Assembly: GCF_947623445.1 (NCBI RefSeq) | Contig: NC_135241.1 | Span: 22,384,501-22,448,500 of the forward strand | Source: Clavelina lepadiformis | Lineage: Eukaryota > Chordata > Ascidiacea > Aplousobranchia > Clavelinidae | Reading direction: 5' to 3' | DNA: 64,000 nt | In this document: in pieces, positions 44,668 to 59,100 of the stretch | Position numbering within the stretch: the stretch's first letter is position 1 | Layout of the letters: each line of letters opens with the position of its first letter | Program-made: the position numbers and the translations under genes | The notes under the pieces: generated by a model | The model's input: the letters and a program-made list of their open reading frames with translations, nothing else | Databases searched by the model: none | Told to the model about the DNA's origin: nothing

Positions 44668-46565
44668 CTACTGAAGAAGTTGAAGAAGGGAAGTCGATTA
44701 GGGCGGCAGCCAAGAACCACCGCACTGATAGAATGAAATTTCAACGATTCATCACCAGATCGAAGACTAACGATAAATCGTGCTATGGATATGATAATGT
44801 AACAGAATAACAGCGAATATTTTGAAATACATTTAAAGAAGAATTGTCAGGCCATGTAAAAGTTCTTGCTAAGCGCTTTCATGGCCTATCAAACGTTAAA
44901 TTTCGTAAGGATGCTTATGAAGCTGCAATATCTAACAACGTCTTGATACCTTCTTCTAGCATTATATTTTCGTAAAAAGACCCGAAGGAACATCCATGGC
45001 ACGAACAACAGCGTTTAATAGACAAACTGTTATGAAGTTTTTCACTAATTTAAGAACAGTAGCCCATGACAGGTAAACTTCTGATATTTATTTCAACATT
45101 TTGACAACAATGCTACATTTGTTAATATCTTTCTTTTATCAGCTAATTATATTTAATTAGATGCTCGTTTCAGCCAGCTGAAGTCTACAACGTTGATGAA
45201 ACCGGTGTTACCACCGTTCAAATGCCACGGAGTGTATAGAGTGAAAAAGGACAAAAGCGAGTAGCAGCAATTACATCCGCTGAGCGTGGCGAGCTACTGA
45301 CGGTTTTCTGCACCATCAATGCGTGGGAAATACAGTACCTCCTGCGTTTATTTTTCCAATATTGCGATCATTTTCTGGTAGGTGCACCAATAGGATCTCT
45401 TTGTATGGCCACAAAGTCCGGTTGGATAAATGAGGAAATGTTTGTACAATACTTTGAGCATTTTGTTCAACATAGCAGATATTCGGTAGAAAAAGGTACT
45501 TCTGATTCTCGAAAATCATGAAGCGCAAATATCAACAAAAGTTGTTAGAATCGCTCGTGAAAACGGTATTGTCATGTGAACAATACCGCCACACACTTCG
45601 GATCGCCTGCAGCCGTTAGACATGTGATAAATATATCACTTAATATAATATAAAATTGTGTACGACATAGAATTCTCATCTATCGAATCAGCGAAGCATA
45701 ACACTGCGTGACGTAATCGATTGCTTCTCTCTTACTGTGCGTGCATTACGAGTCATCTTTTTTCAGTCGTACGTTCAACGCCGCAACATGTCTTTATGCT
45801 GTTGCTGTCACAATTTTCTATCTTGATGTATTCGTTCAAAGAAGCTTCAAATATAATCAGATTATACAGTAGTCATTCCTGTGTCATTATTGCTGAAGTC
45901 TATCAAAGTTCACTGTTAAGATATACACAAGTAAACAGACTTTGTAGTGTAGTGGGTAAACCTTACAGGTTAAGGTACCATTATACCACTTTTCATTACA
46001 GACATATCAATTTACAACCCTTTTAAATTGTGCAATGGCAGAGCAGTCGACTGTTGGATGATAAATAACCCTGGGAAAACCTTAAAAATATTTGATATTC
46101 CGGCTTTGGTAAAGACTGCTTACTTGCTAGCTATGATACCTCGAAATATTATCTTGGGCTTTGCTTCTACTGTACAAGAATTTATCCGCTAAACGTTGAT
46201 GTGTTTCCGACATCCGAATTTGCTGCCAGCGACTTGACCGATCAACCAATGCCTTCTGCTGGTATCTCCGATTTTACAATGGATGCTGCGGCATAGGCAC
46301 AACTAAACTTACCGAATAACACCAATTCATTTCAAATGAATGCAGTTGACTAGGAAGTTTCAAGTGTTGAATCAGCAGGAAGGCTCAGCTGTCGTCATGA
46401 TCATGGATTTCCTACACATAATCAATCATACCAACATACTGATGACAGCGTGCTGAGTTGCTATCACAAGACTAGCAAAAGTTATATCTCCCCATCAGCA
46501 ATCCTCCCATTTCTTAAAATCAACTGCACAGAAACCGAAAGACAAAAGAAAATGCAGAATGCTCA
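44668..46565 (+). mobile_element. Decayed pogo/Tigger-like DNA transposon (DDE_1 transposase)
   Basis: Ordered matches to pogo-like transposases: EEGKSIRAAAKNH (helix-turn-helix), ARTTAFNRQTVMKFF, an apparent intron to ~45,173, VYNVDETGVTTVQMPRSV (first catalytic Asp), ITSAERGELLTVFCTINA, SGWINEEMFVQYFEHFVQH, then NPGKTLKIFDIPALV and IILGFAST near 46,070-46,170. Several stops and frame changes (for example TAA at ~44,808 and TAG after MPRSV) make it inactive. The second catalytic Asp region is disrupted around 45,520. No clear terminal repeats were found. Confidence 0.8.
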
Positions 46566-48023
46566 CTTGAAATAGTTATACATTAATTATTATTTGTTAA
46601 ATATTCGTTATTTTTGTATGTGTAATATGTAGCTATTAAAATTTCAAACCATCCGGGAATGCTGTATTGTATTTACATTGGACTGTAGAAACCTACTATT
46701 TTTTAAAAATAAAGCTTAAAATATTTAAGAAGTGGCTCAACTTACCTCATCTTCCTCTACAATTTGCTTCAACTTTGCAATTTATGCACTCAAAAACCTA
46801 AAAAGTATATTCAGGCGTACTTAAGTCAGGAAATAAAAAATAACTCCAATTGCATCACGGCCGTAGCCAGGGATAAATGTTTACTGAGGCAATTAAACAA
46901 CAACTAATCAGCAGGCAAGTAACTAACAAAGCAGACAAGTTACGTCAATAAAGCGATGTAATTTTTAAATGGAAGGGTGACGTAAAATGTAACAACATAA
47001 CCATTGGTTCGTTGTTTTAGTCTATTTTTGAACTTTCTAATCTAAATTACAAATCAAAGCCATGCTTCCAATATGTAATGACAAAAAATAAACAATATAA
47101 TCTACATTCATATATGATGTTTATGTATCAAAAAAACATTGCTCTAAAATCCCCTAATTACGCTTCAGTGCCTGCAGAGTAATGACGTATCAACTTTACG
47201 TCACTAAGTCCAGCTGATATTACACTGATGAAGATGAATCGTGTTAACCAAAGTTTATAGTAAAATAAAAAACAAGATATAGGTTGGCACTCTGAAGGTT
47301 AACTTTATTTTTGATTTTTCTACACGAGCTTTCGCAAATATAAGCTTGCTTCTTCAGGGGTACTGCAAAAATCTGATATTACACAGGAAAGGCAACAGGA
47401 ATCGAGTTCACTTTTTAATTTCATTGTCTAGAGTAGGCTAGTATATGCTGGAAACTTCTGCAATGGAGGTTGGTTATACCTTGCTTTAACCTTGGCGCAT
47501 TGGTAGCTGATATATAGGTTTAGTGGCCGTGCTAGTTGTTACCATCATTTATTATCAATTATCAGAACATTTTACTATTGGCTGCCACTCTTTCACTGGA
47601 AAAAATCGTGTGTTCGAACTTCGAAGCTAACGGCTCAGTTTCTTGTTAACTTAAATATTATAACATAGAGTTGTAACTTGAACCTAACCTAGATCTACCT
47701 TCTAATCTGAATCTAACTCCACTAAAACCTTGAACAGCTAAAATCAACTTTTTGCATGCATTCCCATTCTCCTATCTGTAACAACAGGCTACGTGACCTA
47801 CATACAATGAAATAGTCACTCTGTTTACTGTTTTAAGCTTTTTCGGTTTTTTCACTTTTTCAGGTTCATAAGTGCATGCTAATAACAACTGGCTTGATTT
47901 TTTCATCCCCACCACACTTTTGACAAAAAATAAAATGATTGATTGTTTAACGTTTAGCTTTTTGTTCAGAAACTAAGAAATACAGGACATTCCCAACAAT
48001 ATTTAATTTATAATACCTGGAAC
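46566..48023. other. Intergenic, upstream of SRPRA; nothing recognised
   Basis: AT-rich. A stretch at 47,317-47,365 (acgagctttcgcaaatataa, cttcttcagg) looks like a piece of a dispersed repeat but has no ends. The SRPRA promoter should lie near 47,900-48,020; no TATA box is evident. Confidence 0.35.
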
Positions 48024-51000
48024 ATGTTGGATTTTTTCACCATCTTCAGCAAAGGAGGTTTAGTTTTATGGTGTTACACATTCCAGGGCGTAAAGACAAA
48101 CTTCAGTGAGCCTATCAATGCTTTGATTAAATCTGTGATACTGCAGGTAAGATCTGTTCAGATAAGATCACACAAATTTTCGCACCAAAGCTCGCGCTGA
48201 AGCCTTGACTTTTTATTTATCATAAACTCTGAAATTGGCATTCAAAAAAACCTATTTAAATTCATGTTTGTTTTTATAAATTAGCTTAAAGATGGAAAAG
48301 TTTAACTTGTTGACCAGTCTAAGGCATGTGTGTACAGCACTGATCACTATAGTTGATGACAAGGACTTTGTTTTCTTTGTTTTGATTAACCACATATGCA
48401 TACATAGTAAAGCTAAGAATCATCATTAAGGTATTTTCGTATCATTTGCAATGATAAAATTTTCTTGCAGGAAAGAGGGGGAAGTGCTCTCTTCAATCAC
48501 GGTGCACTTCAGATGAAATATAAGTTGGATAATGAATTTGAACTTGTTTTTGTGGTACGCAAGTTTTATGCAATTGATAAATTTTTGTTATGTCAAGTAG
48601 TTTAAAGCCTTTTTTGTGCTGTATGAATATTACACTTGACCATTCTACTTACCATGACTTATAATGATACATGTGAAGGTGGGATATCAAAAGATTTTGA
48701 GTCTACTTTACGTGGATAAATTTATCGATGATGTTCACCGAACATTTCGTGATCGATACAGACAAAAGCTGCTCGAAGGTTCTCTCATTTTGCTCACAAC
48801 AAACTTTGATTTTGAATCAATGTTTACGAAGATGTTGAGGTTGACTTTGCTTTTGTATTTTTGTTTTGATTTACTTTGCGATGTTTACTTTTTTCTCGCA
48901 TTTGTCCTTTTGGTGCAAGATTTTTAATTTTAATCTTTAATGTCATAACACAGGAACGCGGAAGAAACAAAAACCCAACAGGTCGTGATGAAAAAGTTCC
49001 ACGAATCGGACAAGGCAAAGAAAACTGTGAAGTCGCTGGTTATTGATCAAAATAAAAAGGACGGCAAAGAAACAGAAAATAAGGCAAAAGTAATCAAGAA
49101 AGGAAGTCCTAAATCCATTACAAATGGTATTTATCATATTTTTTAAATTTCATGTTATAAAAATCTGCTTACAATAACTTTTGCTCTGACCTTTTTTGCC
49201 CTCAAATTCTTGCTTCCATGCAGGTACAGGTAGTGTCGAATCTTCACCAAAAACACAGCGTGAAACGGAGTCTCCAGAGATTGCTCGCAATCGTGAGAAG
49301 TTCATTCAAAAAAGGACAAAAGTTGCCAAGGCGACCATGTACGATTTTAACAGTTATTTTAAGTTCAATTATTATCAGTTCTGTTATTTCTATTTCATAC
49401 TAGTTAAAGTTGTATATGATTTGATTGACCCCAGGAAAGAAGGTAAAAAAGCACCCGAAAGGAAGGGGAAGCTGAACAGGGTTTGGGATAAGGGTGGAAC
49501 CGCGAAAGACACAAAAGATCTTGACTACAGCGCTCCGCCAACAATGACTAATGGCCACTCCAATGAACAGGTCGAGAAGGAAGAACTGACAGAGGAACAG
49601 GTGAAAAATATTTTTGTTTCGTCTTTGTTGTGTAGATTTGAATAAAAGTTGTTGCGAAAAAGTTCTCAGCATGGGGTTTGCAACATGTTATACGACCAAC
49701 AGAAATTATAAATCGAATGAGTTTCTGGAGTATTTTGTGTTGGGATCCGCAGACTTGATTATTTTTAATAAGGGTTCATGACCATAAAAAGCTGAAAATC
49801 AACCCTGAATTGGATGTGTTGGGTTATTCTTCATCCTCTTGGCTCATTATTATTTCATGTTATTGTGAAATTGTTATTCTTTTGTCAGCGAGCTTTGTGT
49901 CGCAACATCCGTGCACTTGATGACGACGATGAAGATGAGGAGATTGAGGAATTGGAAGTGGATGAAAAGTAAAACTAATTAACCAGTAAAACAAATGAAT
50001 AATAAAATTAACTTATACATAGAATAAGACTATCAGTGATAAAACAAACCAAATTTCCAGGCAAGTTATACAAGTTCAGCAGAATTGCTTGATCAACAGT
50101 TATTATCGTATTTATTCCTTTATAGGTCGCAGTACTAAATTTTGCTCAATGCTTGTTCAAAATGCCCGACAATGTGTAGATTATGATGGAGTCTATGTCC
50201 ATAGTAAAATTAAACTTGTTTTATTAATTGCATTCAGGAAATCTTCTGGTGGATTCTTCAGTGTCTTTCGTGGTCTTGTTGGAGCAAAAGGCCTCACCAA
50301 GGAGGCCTTGCAACCTGCCCTTGACACTATGGGCGATCATTTAATAGGTAATGTACTCTTTATGTGTAAACTGTGACATAGAATGGATATGTTTTTTATG
50401 GTCTTTACTTCGTCATATATTTGTGTCACTTTGTATTTTAAGGTGGGTACGAATGGGTAGTTCTAGTGGTCATATTGTTGTATTCTTTGCAGCCAAAAAC
50501 GTTGCTGCGGATATTGCGAAGAAAATGTGTGACTCTGTTGCTACCAAATTGGAGGGCAAAGTGCTGGGGACGTTTAGCAGTAAGTCTTAAAAGCAAAGAT
50601 GAGAATTTTTAAGGTTTCTTTGCAGCTTTTTTAACGTAACTAATTATGGTAGACAAGCAATGGAAAACTTGTTATCAATTTTTATCATTTAAAAATATTA
50701 ATGAAATAAACGAAAATAGAAAATTTATCTACTGTATGGCGTTACTTAAAAAAATCTTTTTGGCAGCCATTGCTTACACGGTCAAGCAAAGTTTGAACGA
50801 ATCTCTGGTGCAGATCCTGACTCCGAAAAGACGTGTTGATATTCTTCGAGACGTTCTGGAATCTCAGAGAGCCGGCAAACCATACGTCATCACCTTCTGT
50901 GGAGTGAATGGAGTTGGGAAATCTACCAATCTAGCAAAGGTTGGTTACATACAAAACTTTAAAAGTAATCAACATAACACGATGTAATTAATAAATACTA

Positions 51001-52303
51001 ACGGTACCAAGAACTCTACAAATCGTCCGATGTCATTTAATACGTTATGATAGGATTAATTAATTATTATGTATCTTTGTACATTAATGCTTTATCGACC
51101 CGTTTAACTATCGAATGCAGATCTGTTTCTGGTTGATGGAAAATGGCTTTCGCGTTCTCATCGCCGCCTGTGACACTTTTCGTGCCGGCGCCGTGGAACA
51201 GCTTCGAACGCACACCGCCCGACTCAGCGCCCTTCACCCACCTTCGATGCATGGCGGAAGGGAGAGCGTCCATCTTTTCGAAAAAGGATACGGCAAAGAT
51301 GCAGCTGGTATTGCCATGCAGGCGATCAACACAGGTCCTTCTCGTGAATAGCAAGCTTCATATATTCATTACTAACCCCAGTCATTTTAAATTTTTGTGT
51401 TTATAATTATATTACGCGTTTTAATTTGTTTATCACTTTAAAATATTTCTCGTAGCCCGTGAAATGCGCCATGATGTGGTGCTGGTTGACACTGCCGGCC
51501 GTATGCAGGACAATGAACCTCTGATGAGAGCACTCGCCAAGTTGATCGCTGTCAATTCACCTGACCTTGTGCTTTTTGTGGGTAGGTGACCGAATGGATT
51601 AGGTTGGTCAAGACTCACTTGATTTGTGGAAGCAATCTTAGCTTTCGGGAACGCTTGTTGCCGTCTCGCAGCGAAATTGTAGCAGCACAATGACAGCACA
51701 ATACAACGCCACTAATGCTTATAACACAACCTTGGTTACCTGCGTATATCGATGTACCTTGCTATATTGGGTGTCTGTGGGGACTAACAACAGCTTTTTT
51801 CATCCAGGCGAAGCCCTGGTCGGAAATGAGGCGGTGGACCAACTTGTCAAATTCAATCAAGCCTTGGCCGACCACTCTAATGTGCAAAATCCTCGGACCA
51901 TTGATGGCATCGTACTTACCAAGTTTGACACGATCGATGACAAGGTATGAAAAGATATTATTTACAATATCATGTTGTAACTGGCGCAAGCTTTTAGCGT
52001 TTTTCAGTGTTGCCATTGAAATTATTGAACCGAGCGTGGTTTGGTTCTTTCATGAAATGTCAGATGAACGAACTAAACCGGTATTTATTTAAAGCCCGTA
52101 AATAGAGACATAAAAAAATCCACGAGCCTATACATCCAGTAATACTAAAAAGTATAAGTAAGTAATCTTTGATGAAGGTTGGAGCAGCGATTTCGATGAC
52201 TTATACCACGGGACAGCCAATTGTGTTTGTTGGCACTGGTCAATCGTACCCGGATTTGAGAAGTCTGAATGCCAAGGCAGTTGTGAATGCTCTCTTGAAG
52301 TAG
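48024..52303 (+). CDS. SRPRA: Signal recognition particle receptor subunit alpha, complete, 14 exons
   Basis: The GTPase that docks SRP-ribosome complexes at the ER. Exons: 48024-48146, 48471-48554, 48679-48839, 48954-49126, 49224-49338, 49435-49600, 49889-49968, 50238-50347, 50493-50579, 50767-50939, 51121-51334, 51456-51581, 51808-51944, 52178-52303 (624 aa; vertebrate SRPRA has ~638). The N-terminal SRX domain ([18 protein letters not shown]) binds SRPRB. A Lys-rich linker and an acidic exon 7 follow, then the NG domain with GVNGVGKST (412-420), DTAGR (507-511) and TKFD (575-578). All junctions keep frame. The exon 5 donor is the least certain; GTACGA at 49,339 is the choice that fits. Confidence 0.97.
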
Positions 52304-52606
52304 AAGTGGCCCCAGAGAAAATCTTGTATAAATTGTTATCAGACTTTATTGGATAAAAAACACAACTTGTTGATAGTGGCTTGTGCAGTGACTGCTTCTT
52401 TGTACATAGTAGGGTTCAGGATTTTCATTTGCCGAAAATAGCAATCTAAAGCTGGGGTAGGTGATATTTTCTTGAGATTTGTGGAGGATTTTCAGGGGAA
52501 TTATTTGTTGTTTCAACTCATTACGGTTGGGTTTGCAGCGCAGTGGTTTTTGTATTGTCTAAGTTTGGTTCATTGCGTTGTTTTTTGCATTTCTCTGACT
52601 TTGTGC

Positions 52607-52612
52607 AATAAA
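52607..52612 (+). terminator. Likely SRPRA polyadenylation signal
   Basis: AATAAA 304 bp after the stop codon, followed by GT-rich sequence (ttgttaaagtcgtt, agtagtgtat). Confidence 0.6.
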
Positions 52613-53191
52613 AGTGAAATGGCCTGATATTGTTAAAGTCGTTAGGACAAGTAGTGTATAAAAACATGTTTGATATTAATTATAGATAGCGGATCTTAAA
52701 ATGACAACGCAGTAAAAACCCACGCAAAAATAATTTTGAAACTTCATCACAAAAAAGTACATACACAAATCATGTATATCTTTGTAAATTGCAATACATA
52801 CCTTATTAGGTGTAAATTACAATACTTGTTCATCAATTTAACCTCATTATTAAAAGTGCACGATTTTGAATGAATGTGAATTTCTTTCACAATGAATAGT
52901 TTAATTTTGCGCCAAATTAACACTAATACAAATAGCAGAATTCAAATCAAACGTTTGCATGCAGTAAAAATAGGTATACATGAAATCTAAACGCCAAAGT
53001 ATAAAAAAAGCATGTTATAAAACACACAAAGTGATACAAATTTCATTGAATTGTGCGACTCACAATGTACTAACGTCGAGGAAAAAACACTTTCAAGAAA
53101 GTTGTTTTCATGAAACTAATTGTGCAATGCAAGCCAAAACCATGCCACAAGGTGGCGGCATGCATCTAGTGTCCGATTGAGTGCCAACCAT

Positions 53192-56100
53192 TTACAAAAA
53201 GTGCTCCGTTCTCTTCTTCTCGCCAAGAAGGTCGGACTCGGTGCGTGGGAAGTCATCATCGTCACTGTATTCTGAAACTTCGACCGGTCTTTCTTCGTCA
53301 CTGGGCTTCAACTCGTGAGTGTAGTATTCACCTGCGTGGGATTGAGGTGATGAATACTTTGTGGCTTAGTTTTCAAACAGCTTCTCACAATCAGTTAGAC
53401 GCTCTTTGGTTTTATAATTTCTCTTATAAATGACACCGTAACATCAACGATGTTACATCATATTATGTCGTCACAAATATTGTCTTTTGGAAGGTTACAC
53501 TTTCACATTTTTATTCACGGGATGAATATTTTGCAAAATCCCCACCTTTGTGAGACATGAAGTATCGGAGGAGGAGAATCACCGTGACGATGAGGATGAA
53601 GACAGCGACTGCCACAACTCCACCAATGACGGCAGCATCAGCTCCTGCTTCCCGAGGAAGAGGTTGCGTGGGAGCTGGGATGAAAACATTTTCATCAAAT
53701 TGAGGAGGAAAATCTTTGCTTAACTTTTATTACTAAATTTTTCAGGCTTGAAAGAACTACAGTGCACATGACTACTTTGTTAAATTCCTGCACAATATAG
53801 ATTTATTTGGCTGACATAGAATGCACAGTAATATCCATATGTATCTGTTAAAAACGAAATTAGCCAGGCGCAGAGCTTTGAAAACATTGAATCACAGTTC
53901 AATGCAACATTTTAAACTTTAAAGTTTGAAATTTCAAATTCGTCATGATAATGGTGGCTAAAATTTATTTATTTCAGTCAATATCTGCTATTTAAATTCC
54001 ACTATCACGCAATGAATACCATGAATGATAACCATGCACCTTCACAATCATGCAAGACATGTAGTGAATCTGTTTTTCAAAAACACACACGGTGACGTGA
54101 CTGACACAAAATCACCTTTGTTTTGTTTCCTGATCTCCATCAGAAAGTCTTTAGAAATTTAAGAAGCAAAAAATTACATAAGCATGCTTAGAAGCTCGGG
54201 AAGAGCATAATTATGTAGAAAGTCTGATGACAAGTGTAATTATTCACAACAGCAGGAAGCAATTGTTTTAGTCAAGTTATGTTAAACAGCTACAAACAGC
54301 GTTAGTGAAATCAAAAGTATGGAGTATTATACAGAGGTAAACCAAGAGGAAGTTGTAAAACTAATAGATAGCTTAGAAAACAAGAAATTTTGTACCTGCA
54401 ATGTCATTGTACTCTTCAGATGTTACAGCTAAAGAAAAACACCACTTTAATGTTAGTCTGCTGTTAGAGTTACTTGCTAGTTAAAATGTAATTTGCCCGG
54501 TTATAGATTCTATTCATTGGCTACATTTCTGTCTACTTTCTGTAAAGTTAATAAAATCAGTAACAAGCCAGCACCATATTAACTTCTACTAAAGCTTTGC
54601 ATTGATATTGATTGATTGATTGATTGATAAGAGCGCTACACGATTAAGTGAATAAACCAAGTAGCTATAAGTAACTCGTCTACTTTCAAAAATAGCATTA
54701 TTAATTTTGGCTGTGATGTTTAAGCAAAGATTTGCAAGTCATGAATACCATCTATAACACAATTGAACAGAGCACACTTCCTAATACATTGAGTATTTGT
54801 GTTATGGCAGAGTTTCTCAACCAGGGATTTAGGACTAACAAGGGTAAGTTGGCAAAAGTTTTACTCAAGTAGGTTTGTTGTTCTTTTGATTTGCATTGCC
54901 ATAAAATTATGACTAACAATTACTACAAGCATAAGTCTACCGGAGAGTAAGTAGTGACTTTACTGACATACCAGAAATTTCCATGCAACGCTACATTTAT
55001 AAATTAGATCATTTATACCAAGGTCCAATGAAATATGAAAACCAATTTGGAGTCGGTGTGGGAAAATAGTTTGAGAAACACTGCCCAGGAATAAAAAATG
55101 TTTCAACACAAAACAGTTATCATAGTTAAGTGTTAGTTTGCCGATGTATTTTGGTGGAAAACAAACTTTTACAGGTAACTTGAACCAAGGCAAAAATCAG
55201 AGCCAAAACATACTAAAAAAAACTGGTGACATATGCTTGAGGACTTTAGCAGTACATTATTTCACAAATTGAAAGTAATTGTAAAACAGAACAGAGACAT
55301 GACACATGCCAATTGCGTCAGGCTTATCTTAAGCAAATTGCAGATGGACTACACATTTTGCTACATAGAACATACTTAGCCACAGCCTTCCATCTTTAAC
55401 AAGGTAAAATGCCAAGCCTTGGCCTACTTTTAAAGCAATGCCATTCAACTTTAAGCTTAGTCGCATGCTCATAGCGTTCTATAGCATGTTCCTATCATAT
55501 GTACATGCATGTCTGATACTTCAACATGCATGTCTGATACTTCAACATGCACAGTTCAAATTGTATAGATAATAAATATGACTTAAAATAAGCTTGTTAA
55601 TAAAAAAAACAAAGACATACTTTCAGCAGTGGTTGGGGCTGGGGTTGTCGGTATCACTGCATAAAAGCAATGTTTTAGTTAGTGATGAGATAAACTAATT
55701 ATTTAGATTTATTTTAAGCCTATTGTCAAATAAGCAGCTGAATGGACCAATAAGAACACTCGACACCGTTAAATGGAAATAAAACTCACCGAAGACTCCA
55801 AGCTTGAAGGATACAGCTGCAGGTGACCCCAGTTCGTTGGAGGCTCCACACTCAAAGGTACCATTGTTTGTAGTTACAAGTGCATTGGTCACAATCGTAA
55901 CTTGATCTAAAATATTTGCAGATTTTCTTTTAGCATTTTTATTTTCCTTTTGTTTTTCCAGTGTTTTCTGACACAAGGTGAAGAGTGAAAATAAGATACT
56001 ATATTGTCATATTGTTATGAAATTTAGAGTTTAAACGTTCATACGCTCCCAAAACAAATAGTGCTAATTTGCAAAGCAAAACTTAGGATTTGTCTGTAAA

Positions 56101-59100
56101 TGACAACCAAGTAAACAATGGTTAGTAAAAAGCAAACTGCTGGCAATGCAGTTTTGTTGAAAACGAGTGTGTTGTATGCTTTAGGCACATAGCCACTTCA
56201 GCACTGTATAATTACTCACAACTTTACAAAATAAGTGATGTTATTAAAATTCGAGTTACAACAAGCTACAATAGATGGCACACGAACACTGTACGAATTC
56301 AAGGGCCCTTTGTGCAATGATCTGCATATTAGACATATAAGAAATTCTCAGCACAATAGCGCCCGACCAACCTTCTAAAATGATAAAATTGTTGGGAAGG
56401 GATCCGTCATTAGGTGGGGCTGGTTTTGTCGAATTGGGGTCAATGGGCGTTGGATCTGGGGTAAACGTCCACACAACATCGGGTGGTGGATTTCCAGTTG
56501 CAAGACACTTTGCAGAGAATTGTTCACCGGCTTCGATGATGTTGACTCCCACAGATGACAAAGATTCATCTTCCAGTGTAGCGGTCGGAGAATCTGAAGA
56601 AGTTTGTAAGAAAAAATGAACTTAATCACCAACTGAAGACCAGAAGGGCAAGGCAATAAATAGAAATCATATTGTCTCCAAACCAGCAAATAGGAAATGG
56701 TCCCGGGCTTTAAGTGGCCGACTTACATAGCACATTTACACCGCCAACATCGAGGTTATAAACGGTGTGGTTGACGTGTTTCACTTTGCAGAAGTATCTC
56801 AGGTTATTATCGGATCGAGTAAATCGTTTTGTAAGATACAGGGTTGAATTCTTGAGGCCATTTTCACAATCCTTTGTCTCAACAGCATCTTCGCTGTCGA
56901 TTCTGTTGCCGTTAGAATCTTCAAACCTAAAATCGAGCAAATACAAACTTAATAAAAACGTATGTCAAAACGTATGTCAAAACGTAGTAAAATAAAAACA
57001 TATCCATAAGTTCGAATTACTACTTGCTGCTTAAGTGGTCAGCAAGGGCCAACATTTCCAAGTACGAGATTACAAAGGAAAAATCTACACTTTGGTTAAG
57101 CTACGATACATAAAAAACATTTTTTCTAAAAAATTCAACTTAAGTAACCTACCACATTTCGGGAGCTGGTTTCGATAAGCTGGCACGACACGTCGCAATT
57201 CTTGTGAGTGACCCCTCAATAACTTGCTCTTCATCTCTCTCCACTGACAACTCTGGCAACTCTGGGGTTGGAAATAATAACTAGCTGTAGTTGGTAGTGA
57301 GTTAATGCATAAATAGTTCACATGTTTTATAGTGTTTATAGTGTACATTTTTTAACAGTTTCAGAGTAATAGTTTTAAAGTTTTAAATATCTACATGTTT
57401 AATAGTTTACGTGCTTCAAATAGTTTTAGTACTTTTAATACTTTTTAAATAGCTACATAAAATATGTTTAGTCTTGTGTTGTTTTTTTATTGAGCGCCAC
57501 GTTTTCACATGTTTATGTTGCGCAAATTTATTAGGCAGATTTCTTACGATTAACGAGAAGAATTGGACTGCTTTCCGCTTCGTTGGATGTGAGGGTAATC
57601 CCGGAGGAGGAGAACTGGCATGTGTACGCTCCTTGGTCACTGAGCTGGACGGGATCAATTTTCAACCTTGATATCCTCATCCCATCCTGTTCCTGGATCC
57701 TTTTGGGAAGAAAATTAAAACCAACCATGTTAAAATGAAGCATGGGTTACAATCATACAACACGTACATAGGACATTGCACATAAGCTTACCAAAGTATG
57801 TGTGCACGTGAAAAAAACATTTGTTGTTTGAAAGTATCGTCGAGTAACTTAACTTACAACTTTCACTTACTTACATACAAAATATTATGAACATTGGTCA
57901 TTGAAAATTTAAAACATACCGCCTACACACTGCACTCCTAATGGCTAACAAGTGCACCGTCATTAAGTGTAAATCATGTAGCTTGTATCATAATAGACAG
58001 CAATGCAGAACAAACAAAAGAGCCAAAATTACAGAAACTGAAGTTGTGAGCAAAAGCAATGTGAGCAATGTTTTGGTTCTTTGCACAGCTTACTCTGGCT
58101 GCAGTCTTTCTTGAACGAGAACATTTTCGTTGAAAGTTACGAGTGTATTGTCAGGACTGAGCCAACTGTAGTAAGCTTCCGCTTCTGGATCGATCTCTCC
58201 ATCGGGATCGAAGATGTGGCATTCTAACACGGCTGGAATAGTGGGATCCGCTCCCGCTACTGCTGTTGTGGAAACTGTCTCCAAGGTAGGTTGACCAAGA
58301 ACACCTGTGTACATATATGGCACAAGGTTATTTGTGACATTCAAAGTTCAAATATGAAATAAACTTGAAAATAAACCGAGAGGATGCTGCTATATTTTAT
58401 AAGTAATTTTCAGTGAAGTATTCTCAACTGTGAATCTTATAATTGCTAAAGGGAGTTGAGAAGATATCATGCTCTCCCCTGACTGCAATTGCAGCGATAA
58501 CCACAACTTGTAATTAACAAGGCCAAAAACGCAACAACACTGAAAAATGAGAAAACGTATTAATGAAGCATAGCCATGTTGCAGAGGAAGGTATTCCCAT
58601 AATTGGATTATAGTTATTAAATTGCAAGGAAAACGGGAAAACAAGAAATGAAACAAAACTAAAAGTGGATGGGAAAACCCGAAGAAAATCTGACTAACGA
58701 TAACAGCCAATGCATATTTTCTTGCTAACACTATGGCATAGCAGTGGGTTTTAAAATCATAAATTTAAAGCCAGCGAAACGAAAACCGCTACAAAGTTCG
58801 AATACCGGGTGCAGAATAAAACAAGAGGAAAGAAAAGCAGCTGTAAGTTGAACCGATGTTAACAAAACAAAGGCACGAGAGCAATTTATGTCAATGCGAC
58901 TTGAGCGTCCTCGCCACGGCGACCTTTGTTTTCAGGCTGGGATAACAAGCCGGCAATTACATGTTTGAGTGAATGTGAAAACGCTATTATGAAATGCTGG
59001 TAGTCCTCGACGGACATTGATAGGTCACATCAACAGAGTTAAATGTCCAGATAGTACCGGTTAAGCGACCATCCATCAAACCGAACCTAAACCGAGTAAG

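Noticed and set aside
47300-47370. Possible end of a Penelope-like or other retroelement (acgagctttcgc, cttcttcagg)
   Set aside because: Only a ~50-bp resemblance with no coding part, ends or target duplication.
48824-49137. Minus-strand frames over SRPRA exon 4
   Set aside because: They are opposite-strand shadows of the Lys-rich linker exon.
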